A stretch of 64,000 nucleotides of DNA from Lucifuga dentata (taxonomy: Eukaryota > Chordata > Actinopteri > Ophidiiformes > Bythitidae). This document shows positions 40,055-49,312 of this stretch, in pieces. Made by a program: the position numbers and the translations under genes. Numbering within the stretch: position 1 is the stretch's first letter; each line of letters opens with the position of its first letter. A model generated the notes under the pieces. That model was not told the origin of the DNA. It saw nothing but the letters and a program-made list of their open reading frames with translations, and made no database searches. The stretch covers positions 1 to 64,000 of the forward strand of contig VXCM01003402.1 in assembly GCA_014773175.1 (NCBI GenBank). The letters run 5' to 3'.

Positions 40055-43000
40055 TTTGTGTGTGTTGAACAAAGACGTTTTGCAGGCAGCATATATACTT
40101 GAGCATAAAAAGACAATGGAAAGATTTCTAGCTCTGTCTGCTCATCAAGAGAGCCGAACAGCAGCTAATCGGTTAATTAAGGGAATAAATAAAATAACTT
40201 TATAAGGCTGACAGAATGCAGGCTGCTACATTTCTGCTGCCTGCCACGCCAAATCAATAATATAAAAATTTAAAATATAAAAATAATCTAACATTGACCA
40301 TGACACAACAGGTTGCATTCTGGGTCATCAGATAACAATATAAGAAAAAATTATGAATTTGGCAAGAAGACCCAAGTTAGTGTCTCCAAGTGTAACAAAA
40401 ATACAGTAAAGATTAAGTGCATGCAGTACAAAAAATACAGTAAATGAAACGATTAAGTTTATGGAGTACCAAAAAAATACAGTAAATGTAAAGATTAAGT
40501 ACATGCAGTACCAAAAAATACAGTAAATGAAATGATTAAGTTTATGGAGTACCAAAAAAAAAAAAAAAAAACNAAAAAAAAAAAAAAAACAGTAAATGCA
40601 AAGATTAATATATGCAGTAACAAAAACATACAGCAAATGTAAATATTATGTATATGCAGTACCAAAAAATACAGTAAATGTAACGATTAAGTATCTGCAG
40701 TACATAACTGTCGCATGAAGTTTGTTTTTGCTGGTGTCAGAGAAGAATGGCAACATCACTTCCCACATATCAAAATAATCTTAGTACAGATAAGTATTTC
40801 AAGTCATAAACTGAGTCATTCTGTCTTTGTTTTGTGGAATATTTCATTTACATTTTCTTGGTTAGTTTTGCTTAAAATAAACACAATAAACAAATGAGCT
40901 CAAAACAGACATCCTTCAGTAGGACGTATAGAACAGGAAAGATGTAAATATGTTGCAGGCAGCACAGAAATGACATCAAAAGAACGGAGTCATATGAAGT
41001 GATATTTTAAATGGGAAAACTGGTTGGAAAAGTAAACTAAAGTAAGTCAACAAAATTAGCAGCCAGTAGCTTAAACCGACTGATGTCTGACTGGCAGCAG
41101 ATGCTGAGTTCCCATGTTTTACGTGTCGGTAAGCGACATGCTGGATTAGTTACAGGTAAAAGTGGAATAACTTCAGCGCAGTCCTCATCCTCACATCTTA
41201 TCTGTTCTGACCAAAAGCCCACTCACACAGGGCGAGTGGGTAAATGATCTGAATCATGAAATGACACACAAAACTGGTGGTATTTATTCTACAGTGCTGC
41301 AGGGCTGAACCTTGTCTTAACTTGACTATCAAGATATATATATACAAAACTGAATTTGCCATAAGGGTTATTTTGGATAGCTTGTGTTTCCATCATTTTT
41401 AAGATCTCTCAGATAACTTTTAGGGAAAAAAAAAAAAAAAATCCTTTACCTTGCTGGATTTTCTCGTCCTGGGTTTGCTGGCACGGACGACTTTCAGAGC
41501 ATTTTGTTGATCTGCGGATACAGAATCAATGAGTGAACCTGGCATCATATTTAACAGGAAAAGGCCTCAATCTAAGGGTTTTTTTTAAACGTTTTAAAAA
41601 GAGCAAGATTGAAGAAGATTGCTCAATGCTGAACTAAAAAGTCGAGTCATCTACGCTTGCTGTGTTGTCTTTTGTGCAGCATTGGGAATTTCTGTCAATC
41701 CAGAATGTGTAAATACTGTCCCTCCCCCAGCAGCCACACAGCTTTAATACTGAATGAGTTGAGGATGTTTTGTGTTCAGCCGGCGGCGGTATGTGGCTCC
41801 ACATGCAGCCTGGGAGTGGCTGCTGCAGTCTGACAGTCCCTATCGCTCCACAGAGGATGGTCGGATTGATAAGAGNGGGAGTGGCTGCTGCAGTCTGACA
41901 GTCCCTATCGCTCCACAGAGGATGGTCGGATTGATAAGAGACGCAGGATCGAGCTTCCACATGAATGGGTGGAGGCCTGGCCGAGCCCGCAGACATCCAC
42001 CCACAGTAACAGTGTAAAACGATGCCTGTGCACTCGCCAGAGCCACACATTTCAAATATAGCTTCTCCTGCTCTGTGCTCTACTAAAGACACGGTTCAAA
42101 CCAGCCTATTCTGATATGTAGCGTTCTGCAAACAAACTTTATTATCTGCTAATTATTTATTTTATTATCAGTTTCTGCTGCCACATTTGAATTGTGACCA
42201 GTTAAAAATGACCAATGCTGAAACAGTTTTAAGGCTGCAACTAATGATTATTTTCACTCATAATTAATCAGCTGGTTTTCAATTTGATTTTAATTTAAGA
42301 TATAAAATGTCCAAAAAAAAACTGACTAATGCCCACAACTAATTTCTATAGCCCAGTTTGCTTTCTTCAGACTGTTTATTTGGTTTGAACAGTCTTGAAG
42401 ATATTCTAATCCTTGACTTCAGGCACACTTAAAAATCGAATCAATAATGAAAATGACCTGAAGCTGTAACCAACAATGTTATTTCCAATTCGAACCAATT
42501 CTAATAGTTGATAGTTTTGTCATTTACCAAGTAAAATAGCTCAAATTTGCTGGCCATAGCCTGAATTTCTCTTTTTAAATCATTATAAATCAAATTGTTT
42601 TTTTTAGCTGTATGTTTGACTAAGTAGGCAGATTTTGGGCTATGGTGACTTACACTTTTAACATTTTATAAAGTAAGTGACAAACTGATTGATCAAAAAT
42701 CTAATTATTACAGCAACAGATAATAAATTTAACCTGCTGTTTTAAACCCTAATCTAAGACATGGAGTTTTACACCTGTCCAGACATCTTTCCACATACTT
42801 GTGCTTTTATCACTGACACAGAGCTGCCTGGTGGGAGGAACTGCAAGCAGCCAGGCCATTGGACATGCAAAACGTGTCTTTACAGCAGCATGGGTGAAGC
42901 TAGCCTGCCTGTCTTAGCTTTTTACAAACTGAACCCCACGGTGTTAAAGCAGCTTTAGGAGCAGATCGTGCTTCCCCTGAGCTGTATTTCACCGCCATGA

Positions 43001-43765
43001 GCCTTGGCACACTGACACTGACATTTCCAAGAAGGGAAAGCAGCGAGGGAGCTAGCTGGTCGTAGCTAAGTTACAGGCTAAAGAAGTAGCAGTTGTCAGC
43101 AATCAACACGTGGTGCTCCGGAGCAATCCGAGCACTGAGGGGGATGGGGCAAAAATGCCTCCATCAACACCTCTTAACTGTGCTGACAGTGACATTTATG
43201 CACTTCAATCAAGGCAAAATAGGTCCTTATGTGGTCTGACAATCTGTGCATGCCACATTAATGCGGGTTTGCCTGTCAAAAGTTGGTACAACATCGTGCT
43301 CACTTATGAAACGTTGACAGAACGGGAAGCCACATTTTCAAAGATCAGTTCTGACCATCTGTTTTAGTGTATGGTAACTGAAAACATCTCACCTTTCTCC
43401 TGAGAGCTGGAGTTTACTGAGTTGATCGGCACTCTGCCCGTGGTCCTCTTGGTCCACGGGTTCACTTTCGGCGGAGGCGCTTCCACAACTTTTCTCTTCA
43501 CGGTCTCCGCAGCCAAGTCAGCATTCGAGCTCTGGTCGTTTTCTTTATCGTTTTCTTTACATTTCTTCTGCATGTCTGTCGGGCTCTGGGTCGCCTCGGT
43601 GTTGTGATCATCTGCCTGTTGCTTCTCCGTGCTTCTCTGGCCCTGCTCCTCCTCTTCTCTACCTGATTTCTGTAGCGGAGCCCCTTCGGACTTGTTTTGG
43701 TTCTTCTCCCCCGTTACGGCTGTCAAACCTGAGTCAACCTTACTGATCTCGACCTCGGTGGACAT
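9368..43765 (-). CDS. larp1b: La-related protein 1B, 19 coding exons
   Basis: Exons (minus strand): 43765-43393, 41511-41450, 39578-39522, 38294-38069, 36740-36567, 36048-35923, 34468-34297, 32191-32047, 30821-30644, 28444-28248, 26387-25965, 18823-18709, 17627-17455, 16829-16723, 15049-14889, 13512-13368, 11293-11184, 10472-10345, 9690-9368. All borders are GT-AG and all phases match. Discounting the duplicated bases in exons 11 and 19 gives 3267 nt, 1088 aa, close to the length of human LARP1. LARP1-family proteins bind RNA, including 5' TOP mRNAs in the cytoplasm. Domain order: acidic/basic low-complexity N-terminus with [10 protein letters not shown] (about 106-115), an RG-repeat tract (about 327-340), a La-motif module (about 375-505), linker blocks, and C-terminal DM15 repeats (about 840-1003). 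LARP1 versus LARP1B cannot be settled from domains; the 1B call rests on the adjacent pgrmc2, which neighbours LARP1B in human. Confidence 0.93.
11845..12430 (+). mobile_element. TTAA-MITE copy 2 (reference orientation)
   Basis: A 586-bp non-autonomous element in larp1b intron 16. It starts TTAAAGGACCATACC and ends with the inverted equivalent ending GGTCCTTTAA. The terminal inverted repeats are about 88 bp, running in to TTTCCCAAAG/CTTTGGGAAA. The interior has no ORF and is not symmetric. TTAA at both ends suggests a TTAA target duplication (piggyBac-like) or a TA duplication; the terminal bases are not the usual piggyBac CCC, so the superfamily is open. Confidence 0.9.
13549..13964. mobile_element. 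Tc1/mariner-like MITE
   Basis: Starts TA-CAGGTCAGAAGTCTGAGG and ends in the inverted CCTCAAACTTCTGGCCTG. It contains an N at 13799 with a 67-bp duplication. Related copies are at 33604-33959 and about 46575-47073. Confidence 0.6.
14047..14633 (-). mobile_element. TTAA-MITE copy 3
   Basis: Full-length, 587 bp, reverse orientation, in larp1b intron 15. It is the inverted partner of copy 2 across exon 16. Confidence 0.9.
15455..16612 (+). mobile_element. LINE 3' end with decayed reverse-transcriptase C-terminus
   Basis: Fragments of a non-LTR reverse-transcriptase tail are readable in shifting frames: [15 protein letters not shown], then [19 protein letters not shown] and [20 protein letters not shown]. 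The 3' end has the fish LINE tail (GCACTTTGAGT ... GGTGCTATATAGATAAA) and a GATT repeat. Stops and frameshifts make it dead. Larp1b intron 14. Confidence 0.8.
17868..18448 (-). mobile_element. TTAA-MITE copy 4
   Basis: Full-length, 581 bp, reverse orientation, in larp1b intron 12, 240 bp from exon 13. Confidence 0.9.
20167..20226. repeat. 60-bp perfect palindrome (hairpin)
   Basis: Two 29-nt arms (AAACGCCTGCAGCATGTGTG...) are perfect reverse complements with a 2-nt CT centre. Larp1b intron 11. Confidence 0.9.
21025..21197 (+). mobile_element. LINE 3' tail fragment
   Basis: Ends CTCTGAGTACCTAGTAAAGCGCTATATATA followed by an ATT repeat, typical of short dead LINE insertions in fish. Confidence 0.5.
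21860..22376. mobile_element. Foldback element with 29-bp perfect inverted arms
   Basis: 21860-21888 and 22348-22376 are perfect reverse complements over 29 bp (ATAAATGTCACCGCCCAGGC...). Flanking T and A runs extend the symmetry. The interior has no recognisable protein. Larp1b intron 11. Confidence 0.65.
22676..22712. repeat. (CT)n microsatellite
   Basis: About 18 CT units with one interruption, larp1b intron 11. Confidence 0.9.
23465..23670. repeat. Dispersed ATTAATCAATC-type repeat
   Basis: Related to the fish GGCTGCAACTAATGATTAT family also seen at 5159-5250 and 42228-42730; diverged and without clear ends. Confidence 0.35.
24695..24850. mobile_element. Short interspersed repeat fragment
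   Basis: TCAAGTCAAGTTTATTTGTG... with a following run like ACCTGGGGAGAGAA...CTCTCCTC resembles widespread fish LINE/SINE 3' sequence. Family not assigned. Confidence 0.35.
24960..25791. mobile_element. hAT-type non-autonomous element with exact 8-bp target duplication
   Basis: The ends are TAGGGCTGGGCGATA and the inverted ATCGCCCAGCCCTA. The flanks CTTCTCCT at 24952-24959 and 25792-25799 are an exact 8-bp direct repeat, the hAT signature. The interior holds a hairpin (25490-25533), no full transposase and two N joins (25049 with a 66-bp duplication; 25700), so true length is nearer 765 bp. It lies in larp1b intron 11. Confidence 0.9.
27055..27264. repeat. Two (GA)n microsatellites flanking a purine-rich stretch
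   Basis: (GA)n at 27055-27092 and again at 27228-27264, with purine-rich DNA and an N (27225) between. Strong purine/pyrimidine asymmetry; larp1b intron 10. Confidence 0.85.
27467..28184. mobile_element. MITE with ~45-bp terminal inverted repeats
   Basis: It starts GGCCGGATTCACATGCTAAG and ends with the inverted form ...GAATCCGGCC. The arms match over about 45 bp with few differences. The interior is unusually CpG-rich near the left end and has a T run with N at 27937. Target duplication is unclear, so the superfamily is open. Larp1b intron 10. Confidence 0.75.
28474..29044 (+). mobile_element. TTAA-MITE copy 5, left tip missing
   Basis: Reference orientation. The outermost ~18 bases of the left arm are gone and the right end reads CCTTTAG. 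It begins about 28 bp from the larp1b exon 10 acceptor (28445-28446). Confidence 0.88.
29372..30552. mobile_element. Possible transposon remnant bounded by inverted GGTAGGGACGT ends
   Basis: GGTAGGGACGT at 29372-29382 and ACGTCCCTACC at 30542-30552 are exact inverted copies bounding about 1.2 kb of AT-rich, non-coding sequence in larp1b intron 9. No target duplication was recognised, and the right end abuts an N in an A run. Confidence 0.4.
30960..31285 (+). mobile_element. LINE 3' tail fragment
   Basis: The tail TTTGGCCTGCG...GAAAGGTGTTATAAGAATGA followed by ATT-type repeats resembles fish LINE 3' ends. Larp1b intron 8. Confidence 0.45.
31372..31958 (+). mobile_element. TTAA-MITE copy 6
   Basis: 587 bp, reference orientation, left end TTGA instead of TTAA. 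It lies in larp1b intron 8 and ends 88 bp before the exon 8 donor border. Confidence 0.9.
33129..33165. repeat. (AC)n microsatellite
   Basis: About 18 uninterrupted units in larp1b intron 7. Confidence 0.9.
33537..33583. repeat. (CT)n microsatellite
   Basis: About 23 uninterrupted units abutting a Tc1-like MITE, larp1b intron 7. Confidence 0.9.
33604..33959. mobile_element. Tc1/mariner-like MITE, second copy
   Basis: CAGGCCAGAAGTTTGAGG at the left and CTCAAACTTCTGGCCTG at the right are inverted. The interior matches the copy at 13549 in the opposite orientation. It adjoins a long (CT)n run. Larp1b intron 7. Confidence 0.6.
34993..35554 (-). mobile_element. TTAA-MITE copy 7 with duplicated left tip
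   Basis: 562 bp, reverse orientation, larp1b intron 6. About 25 bases are missing near the right arm. A second partial left tip (TAAAGGACCGTACCACC) precedes it at 34968-34984. Confidence 0.88.
35590..35897 (+). mobile_element. LINE 3' end next to larp1b exon 6
   Basis: Contains GGTCAGGTCTCTCTTGGAAA and ...CAATGAGACTTACCTGGTAA-AATAAAGG plus an A run, a common fish LINE 3' end. Its A run ends about 25 bp from the exon 6 donor border (35923), with an N at 35898. Confidence 0.65.
37297..37520 (+). mobile_element. LINE 3' end fragment (with duplicated join)
   Basis: CCTGACCAGGGACAAGGACT...CCCCTGTTAAATAAACAATA is typical of fish LINE 3' ends. It includes N 37364 and a 67-bp duplication. Larp1b intron 4. 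Confidence 0.55.
38870..39456 (-). mobile_element. TTAA-MITE copy 8
   Basis: 587 bp, reverse orientation, larp1b intron 3, ending 65 bp from the exon 3 donor border. Confidence 0.9.
40023..40065. repeat. (TG)n microsatellite, interrupted
   Basis: GTGTGT tract with TATG and TTTG interruptions, larp1b intron 2. Confidence 0.85.
40396..40706. repeat. ~41-bp minisatellite, about seven units
   Basis: Unit form: AAAAAATACAGTAAATG, then AAACGATTAAGT, then a variable TTTATGGAGTACC or ACATGCAGTACC end. Two unit types alternate. An A run with N at 40573 interrupts one unit, so copy number is uncertain. Larp1b intron 2. Confidence 0.85.
42228..42730. repeat. Dispersed GGCTGCAACTAATGATTAT repeat
   Basis: Begins AAGGCTGCAACTAATGATTA, the hallmark of a common teleost hAT-derived repeat; a second copy of this start is at 5160-5180. 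Located in larp1b intron 1. Confidence 0.5.
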
Positions 43766-44642
43766 CCTGCTAGTTTCCTAAACGCAAACACTGTTAAATC
43801 CAGTGTGAATTTGTGGTCCCGACTCTCTTATCCTAGAGAAAAGTCGTGAAAAGCTCAACAGGGGGTGACCACATTCACAACTCGAGGTAAACAACTTTTT
43901 GGGCTGAACCTCGCTAGCCAGCTAGCCAAGTAGCTCCTGCAGCAGCTAACGTTAGCTAGCGAGCCACCATACAGAAGTCAGCAAGCCCGAACTAAATTTT
44001 GTTTTTCTTCCCCCTAACTGGGTGTATCATACCAACAAGTAGTTACCACGGAGCCTGTAGTTAGTCACCATGTAACGACACACAGTGTTCTGGTTCGGTT
44101 ACGAGTGTCGGTAACTTTTCGTAAAAAAAAAATAAAAAAAAAAAAAAAAAAAAAAAAACTCCAGCGACCTCCTCTCTGCCGCAGGTTTCACTTCACGCTG
44201 CTAAGCTAGTTCTCAGAGAAAGTAAAAGAGCTCGTGCAGCCTGCTGTTCTCTGCTGTAAACACTGACTCTGCTGCCTCTGGCGGTCAAAAGGCGCAACTG
44301 CACAAAAGATAAAAAAAAATTCATTATTTGTTGGATTGCTTATATGTTTTTTTGTCCAGTTTTCTTCCGTGTTTAACTCAACAAGCCTGCATTCTACACA
44401 CACTGCTCATACATCAATGCCTATGTAATTTCATGTAGTTTACTGCTTTTTCATATCTGCATATCTTTACTCTTCGCATATTGTAAAAACATGGAATGAT
44501 CTTCCAGATGATGGAGTGCAGGCCCCTGCTGTTAACTCTTTTAAAAGTTTGGATAAATTCTGGTATATAATTATAAAGCTGAGTTGTAAGTATTTATGGA
44601 TTATTGTTGACATCAATAGTATTAATGTTATTTGTTTTGTTG

Positions 44643-44676
<34 letters not shown>

Positions 44677-45676
44677 TTTTTTTGTTGACTCTGGTGAAGA
44701 GGACTGTAAAATCCTGTACCAGAAAATTTTCAGTAAATTTCAATAATTTCAATATCCATTCTTAGATATTGCAAAAAATATGTTATAACTTTTCTTATTG
44801 CTAACTTTGAAACTTTTTTTAGTTATTAAGATTTTTAAAATCCATAGACAACCATTGTATTTATAATTCAGGAACTACAGTATATAGAGCACAAACTCCA
44901 TTTAATTAAAAAAAATGCTCATTAAATAAACACTCATCATCTGTACATAGCTGATGACGGATATAATCTGAATTTGTATATATTATATAATGAAAATTAT
45001 AATAATAATTGTATGAAGGCCTATAATTCCCAATCGACTAAACTTGATTTTATACATTATAAACCAGTACAAATGTTCTTATAAATTCAAAATGCTCAAT
45101 TTTTTATTTTTATTCAATTTATTTTTCATGGGAAGATTTGCTTGATATAAATTTTTTTTTTTTTTTTTTTTTTTAAGAAATAAGTCAAACTTTACAAAAA
45201 GGACATAGAGAATAGCAGAGAACTGCAGCCATTGTTCTAGTATGTATTAATGACCAGTCACATTACTGAAGTAAGTAATAATTCAGGCATCTCCAGGCTA
45301 CTTTGCAAAAATGAGAAATTGTCAAATTTTGGTTTGTTCAGACACTTAACAATTGTTTATCCAAATAAGACAATTTGCAACTCAAAGCAAATTATATTCA
45401 AATCACAGATTTTGTCTGTAATAGACAGCTAGACAATTCAGTACTAAAAAAACAATGACAACATTCTCAACGTATATGTGATTGGTATCTGGGATAACAT
45501 GGGGGCTTATGGACGATATTGTGACAGCAATTAAGCAAACAGCAAACCTTGTAGCCTGAGAATTAGATTTTCTTTTTTTTAAATGTCTAAATTCAATAAT
45601 TTCAAAAGAAGCTTATAGATGCTGTAGCTGAAAGCTGCTGCTAACACCTGAGCGACCTGCTGCTCTGCCTGTTCAA
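43766..45676. other. larp1b 5' flank and region downstream of the lipase remnant
   Basis: The larp1b promoter side (43766-44220) contains a cluster of GCTAGC/GCTAAC words at 43911-43960 and a long A run at 44125-44157. The rest is AT-rich, with a LINE fragment at about 44480-44750, a TA/T run at 44643-44682 and a T run at 45150-45174. No gene was recognised. Confidence 0.4.
44480..44745 (+). mobile_element. LINE reverse-transcriptase C-terminal fragment
   Basis: Encodes TWNDLPDDGVQAPAVNSFKS, the W-N-x-L-P block common at the end of LINE ORF2, then a TA/T run. Confidence 0.55.
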
Positions 45677-46574
45677 CTAAAGAGGATTAAAGAGGGCGAA
45701 CACTGACATGGTTAGCGCAGACATGCTGATGGAGAAACACTTCAGCTCCTGAAAAGATGACACAACCCTGGGTCTGGTGTAGATGTAAGGATGCTCCTAT
45801 GGAGAAATACAAAAAAAGAAAAAACTGAATTTAAAGCCGCTTATTCCATAATGCACCAAAGTTAAAATCTTCAACATCTGGGTCTCTGTGTACCTTAGGT
45901 GGGCAGATGAGTTTAATCGGCTCTGAAAATGTTTTTATCATCTCCTTCTTTCCCTCTGGCTGGAACTGAAGAAGTATTAATTTGGTGAAACATGAGTCTG
46001 TATCATAACAGTTTACAATGAGAACATGAACAGTCTGTGTTGTGTTGATTGAGAATAAACTGTATATGACCCAATAATCTCATGACTATAGCAATAACTG
46101 AGCAAACAAGCTGTTATTGATAATGGGATATGCCAATACAATTCTTAATAAAACTAAGAAATATCAATATAGCAATGTTGATATTTTTGTTCTACTTGGA
46201 GTTTTAGCAGTCTGAGGTGTGTTTTTAGTACATTTTTAGGCCTGATATTTTCAAATTAAACCATCTCTGTCAGCTCTGATCCAAACATTAACATAACAAT
46301 TCTGAATGTTTAACCTGAACATAACCATTAAACATCTATTTTTATTCTCACACCTCAACACCAGCTTCTGATTTGGCGGGTCAATTACAGCACTTCTGCC
46401 TGTAATCCTGATGAGACCATAATTTGATTTCCCAATCCTCAAGGTTCAATTGTCAGTTTCTCTGCTTTTTGACTTGGAACTAAGTTATACATTTTTTTTT
46501 TCTTTAGATATTGTCAGCTTTTAGCGACAAAGCTAAGCAAAGTATGTCCTCAGCTAGATGTCACTACATACAAA

Positions 46575-47073
46575 AAATCATCAATACACTGTTTGTTTTA
46601 TAATTTATTGCACAGAAAATGACAAAAATACATAAAATAAATGTAACTAATTAGTTTTCAAGAAGAAATAGTTAACATCAGAGTCATTTCAGGCTCAGAC
46701 TTTCGTTTCCTCAAAATAACCCCTTCTGGCCAAGTCAGAATTCTCAAACCTTTTGCTTCTCTTTTGAATGTATGTAATTTTGGCAAAATTTTGATGAATG
46801 TTTTGGATCATTGTCCTGTTGAAGAATGAAATTTTGACCAATAATTGGTAAACTGGATGGAATCGTGTGTCTTTGAAGAATGGAATGGTAATCATTTCTG
46901 TAGCCATAATGGCTACATAATGTGCTTTTGTTGACTAATTCTTCTTGAAAAGTAATTAGTTACATTTATTTCATGTATTTTTGTCATTTCCTGTGCAATA
47001 AATTGTAAAAGGGTGTATTGATGATTTTTTTTTATTTCTTTTTTAATCGGGGTGGCCCCACACTTCTGGCCTG
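46575..47073. mobile_element. Tc1/mariner-like MITE, third copy
   Basis: It shares the interior block (catcaatacactgttt... and its inverse near 47000) and the end CACTTCTGGCCTG followed by TA. The left end is diffuse. It lies between exons of the lipase remnant. Confidence 0.5.
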
Positions 47074-47517
47074 TAGTGTTCTTTATCAGACAAGTGCCCC
47101 ATAAAGGCATAAATTGACTCACTTGCATGAACATTTAAGGCAAATACAAATAATCCAATAATATGCAAGAATTTTGAATTTATTGACATTTCAGCTATTT
47201 GAGCCTTGCTGGAATGAACTCTGAATAAACCCAAAAGGTATTCATAAAGCCATGATGAAGAATTCATCACCATGTTGTTCCACAGGCCCTTTGCTGGCTC
47301 CTCGTGTCCTTTAACAGTGAAGTGGAAACAATCAGTGGTGAAGAAGCTCACATCGTCCCATTCTACAGTTCAGAGAAAAATGGACAAAAATTAGAATTAC
47401 ACTACAGAAAATATTTAACTCTGGGAAAAGATGCCAAATGAGAGAAGAGAAATGAGCTCAGATGAAGACTTCTGGTCGTTTTTTACGTCTGCAGATTTAA
47501 GTTTCATAGGGAGCCCC

Positions 47518-48171
47518 TTAGGGGTCATGTGTGGAAAAAAAATAAAGTGGGGAAAAAAAAAAAAAAAAAAANAAAAAAAAAAAAAAAAACTGACGCCCCT
47601 AAGGCGACATGGAAGAAAAAATGAGTTGGAGGTTAAAAAAAAACAACTTTTTTTCCTCTTTGTTTTTTCTCCTTTTTTTCAGGTTTTTTTCCTCCGCTTT
47701 CTGTTTAAAGAATTAACCATTATAAATGCACAAAAATACAGTGTTGGAACTGCCAAACACTAGAACATTGTCAAAAGTAGTAGTGAGTTAGTGACTTTAT
47801 TCACTGACTTGTTTTTTCATCGGAACTTGTAGTGGGTACAGTCACAGACACGTTAGCTGCTAGCTAGCATTAGCATTTAGCTAACCGGAAATCGTTCCTC
47901 AAACCGTGCCGAAACAGCTCCAGTGCATGCGCTGTAGCTTTGACCTATTTTTAGTATGTTTCAGAAGAGGGAAAAAAAAAAAAAANAACAGAAAGCAAAA
48001 AAAAAAAACCTGAGAAAAAAAAAACAAGGAGAAAAAGAATGAGGAAAAAAACAAAAAGAAAAATAATAATTTTTTTTAAACCTCCAACTGACATTTTTTT
48101 CTTCCATGTCCCATTAGGGGCGTCATTTTTTTTTTTTTAATCCACTTTATTTTTTTTCACACGACCCCTAA
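47518..48171. mobile_element. Foldback element with long A/T-rich inverted arms
   Basis: The left end TTAGGGGTCATGTGTG and right end CACACGACCCCTAA are inverted copies. The arms continue inwards for about 170 bp through A/T runs, the ACGCCCCTAA/TTAGGGGCGT block and the CATGGAAGAAAAAA/TTTTTTCTTCCATG block. Two Ns (47572, 47986) lie in the runs. The centre (about 47820-47940) looks promoter-like. It lies between exons of the lipase remnant. Confidence 0.75.
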
Positions 48172-48576
48172 TACATTTAATTTCTATTGACAGACAATGA
48201 AAGAGTTTATCAACAAATGCAATGAACATACAGGATTTCATCTGTGTCACGTGGGTGCAGAGAGATGATGTGAAGTTACAGGTAAAAATGGAAGAAAACG
48301 AGATGAAAGTATCATCAAGGTGAGACTTACAGGGAATCTGGGTGCGTCTACGTGGGTTAAATAAGGCTGCAGAACGGCTGCAAAGTCCTTTTTGAAAAAA
48401 CAGTGGCCCTGCAGAAGCTTCTCTAGTCTCTTCTGAAAACGAGAGGAATGAAAATAATATTTAATAATGCAACATGTGAAGCTTTTTTACTGCCTGATTG
48501 TATAATAAATCTCTATGTTTGCTGTAGTGGACACAACTGATAACAGGTTTACACTGTGGCGTGCACACAAATTACA

Positions 48577-48610
48577 ACACACACACACGCACACACACAC
48601 ACACACACAC
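48577..48610. repeat. (CA)n microsatellite
   Basis: About 17 units with one CG interruption, just upstream of the lipase remnant's first visible exon. Confidence 0.85.
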
Positions 48611-48703
48611 TACTTAGTCACCAGTTAAATCTCAAAGTGTTACCACATAATATCAACAAATACTTGCACCAATAATTACTCTGATCTTTGAACCAGTTAT
48701 TTT

Positions 48704-49288
48704 TTAAAGGACCATACCACCCATTTTGCATGTTTGAGCCTAATATATTCAATTTTCATACATGTTACGTTACTGACAATCATTTCCCAAAGGATAAAAC
48801 CGTATTTCGGCTTTCCTGGTATTTTGCAAAATCTCTTAATCTTTCAAAATCAAATATTCAAGTGATACACCCACCTTAAAAATCCATGTTTCTCCTGCTA
48901 ATAGTTACACAGCCTTATGAAGTCACGGTCCTTTAAATTTTTCCATAAACGCAGGTCTTCTTTTGGGACTATATTCCCCGGTGGAGGCATACATTCACTC
49001 CGCACTTTTTATTGTGTTTAAATGCTAAAATTGCGTAACTTCGAAAAAAAAACTGAATATAGGTGTTCATGATGATGGATTACCTATCCCAAAAATGTTT
49101 CAAGTATCAACAAGTTGATTTTAATACCAGAATGAACTGAAACCAATGGAGGTCTGGAAGGTAGGAAAAACATTTTTAATTCGCCGTTCCAGTAGTATGC
49201 TTTGAGAAATGATTGTCAGGAATGCTACATGTATGAAAATTGAATATTTTAGGCTCAAACATGCAAAATGGACGGTATGGTCCTTTAA
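48704..49288 (+). mobile_element. TTAA-MITE copy 9
   Basis: 585 bp, reference orientation, between the lipase remnant and the drap1-like gene. It ends 24 bp before the first CRE-like site. Confidence 0.9.
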
Positions 49289-49312
49289 TGACAAAAGCCC
49301 GCTGCGGCGTCG

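Larger units (their letters stand above)
45677..48434 (-). pseudogene. Phospholipase B1-like C-terminal fragment (4 exons), probable truncated remnant
   Basis: Four exons are visible on the minus strand: 48434-48333, 47362-47271, 45965-45894, 45796-45677 (stop TAG at 45677-45679). They encode about 129 residues of a GDSL lipase of the phospholipase B1 family: KDFAAVLQPYLTHVDAPRFP, then DDVSFFTTDCFHFTVKGHEE with the DCFHF block that carries the catalytic His of the SGNH fold, then GLWNNM, then the short cysteine tail LICPPKEHPYIYT. Members normally have the Ser and Asp of the catalytic triad far upstream; neither is present here. Only about 1 kb separates the first visible exon from the oppositely oriented drap1-like gene, and it is filled by a microsatellite and a MITE. 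The first and second visible exons are one nucleotide out of phase with the strongest donor. The reading frames are otherwise open, so a short expressed gene cannot be excluded. Confidence 0.7.

Noticed and set aside
40396..40706. CRISPR-like regular repeats
   Set aside because: Units are head-to-tail with no unique spacers; it is a eukaryotic minisatellite.
41634..42092. 152-codon minus-strand ORF crossing an N
   Set aside because: It runs through the 64-bp assembly duplication at 41812-41940, so the length is inflated; no family signature and it lies in larp1b intron 1.
47431..47763. 110-codon Lys-rich ORF
   Set aside because: It is the translation of A runs in the foldback element, with an N.
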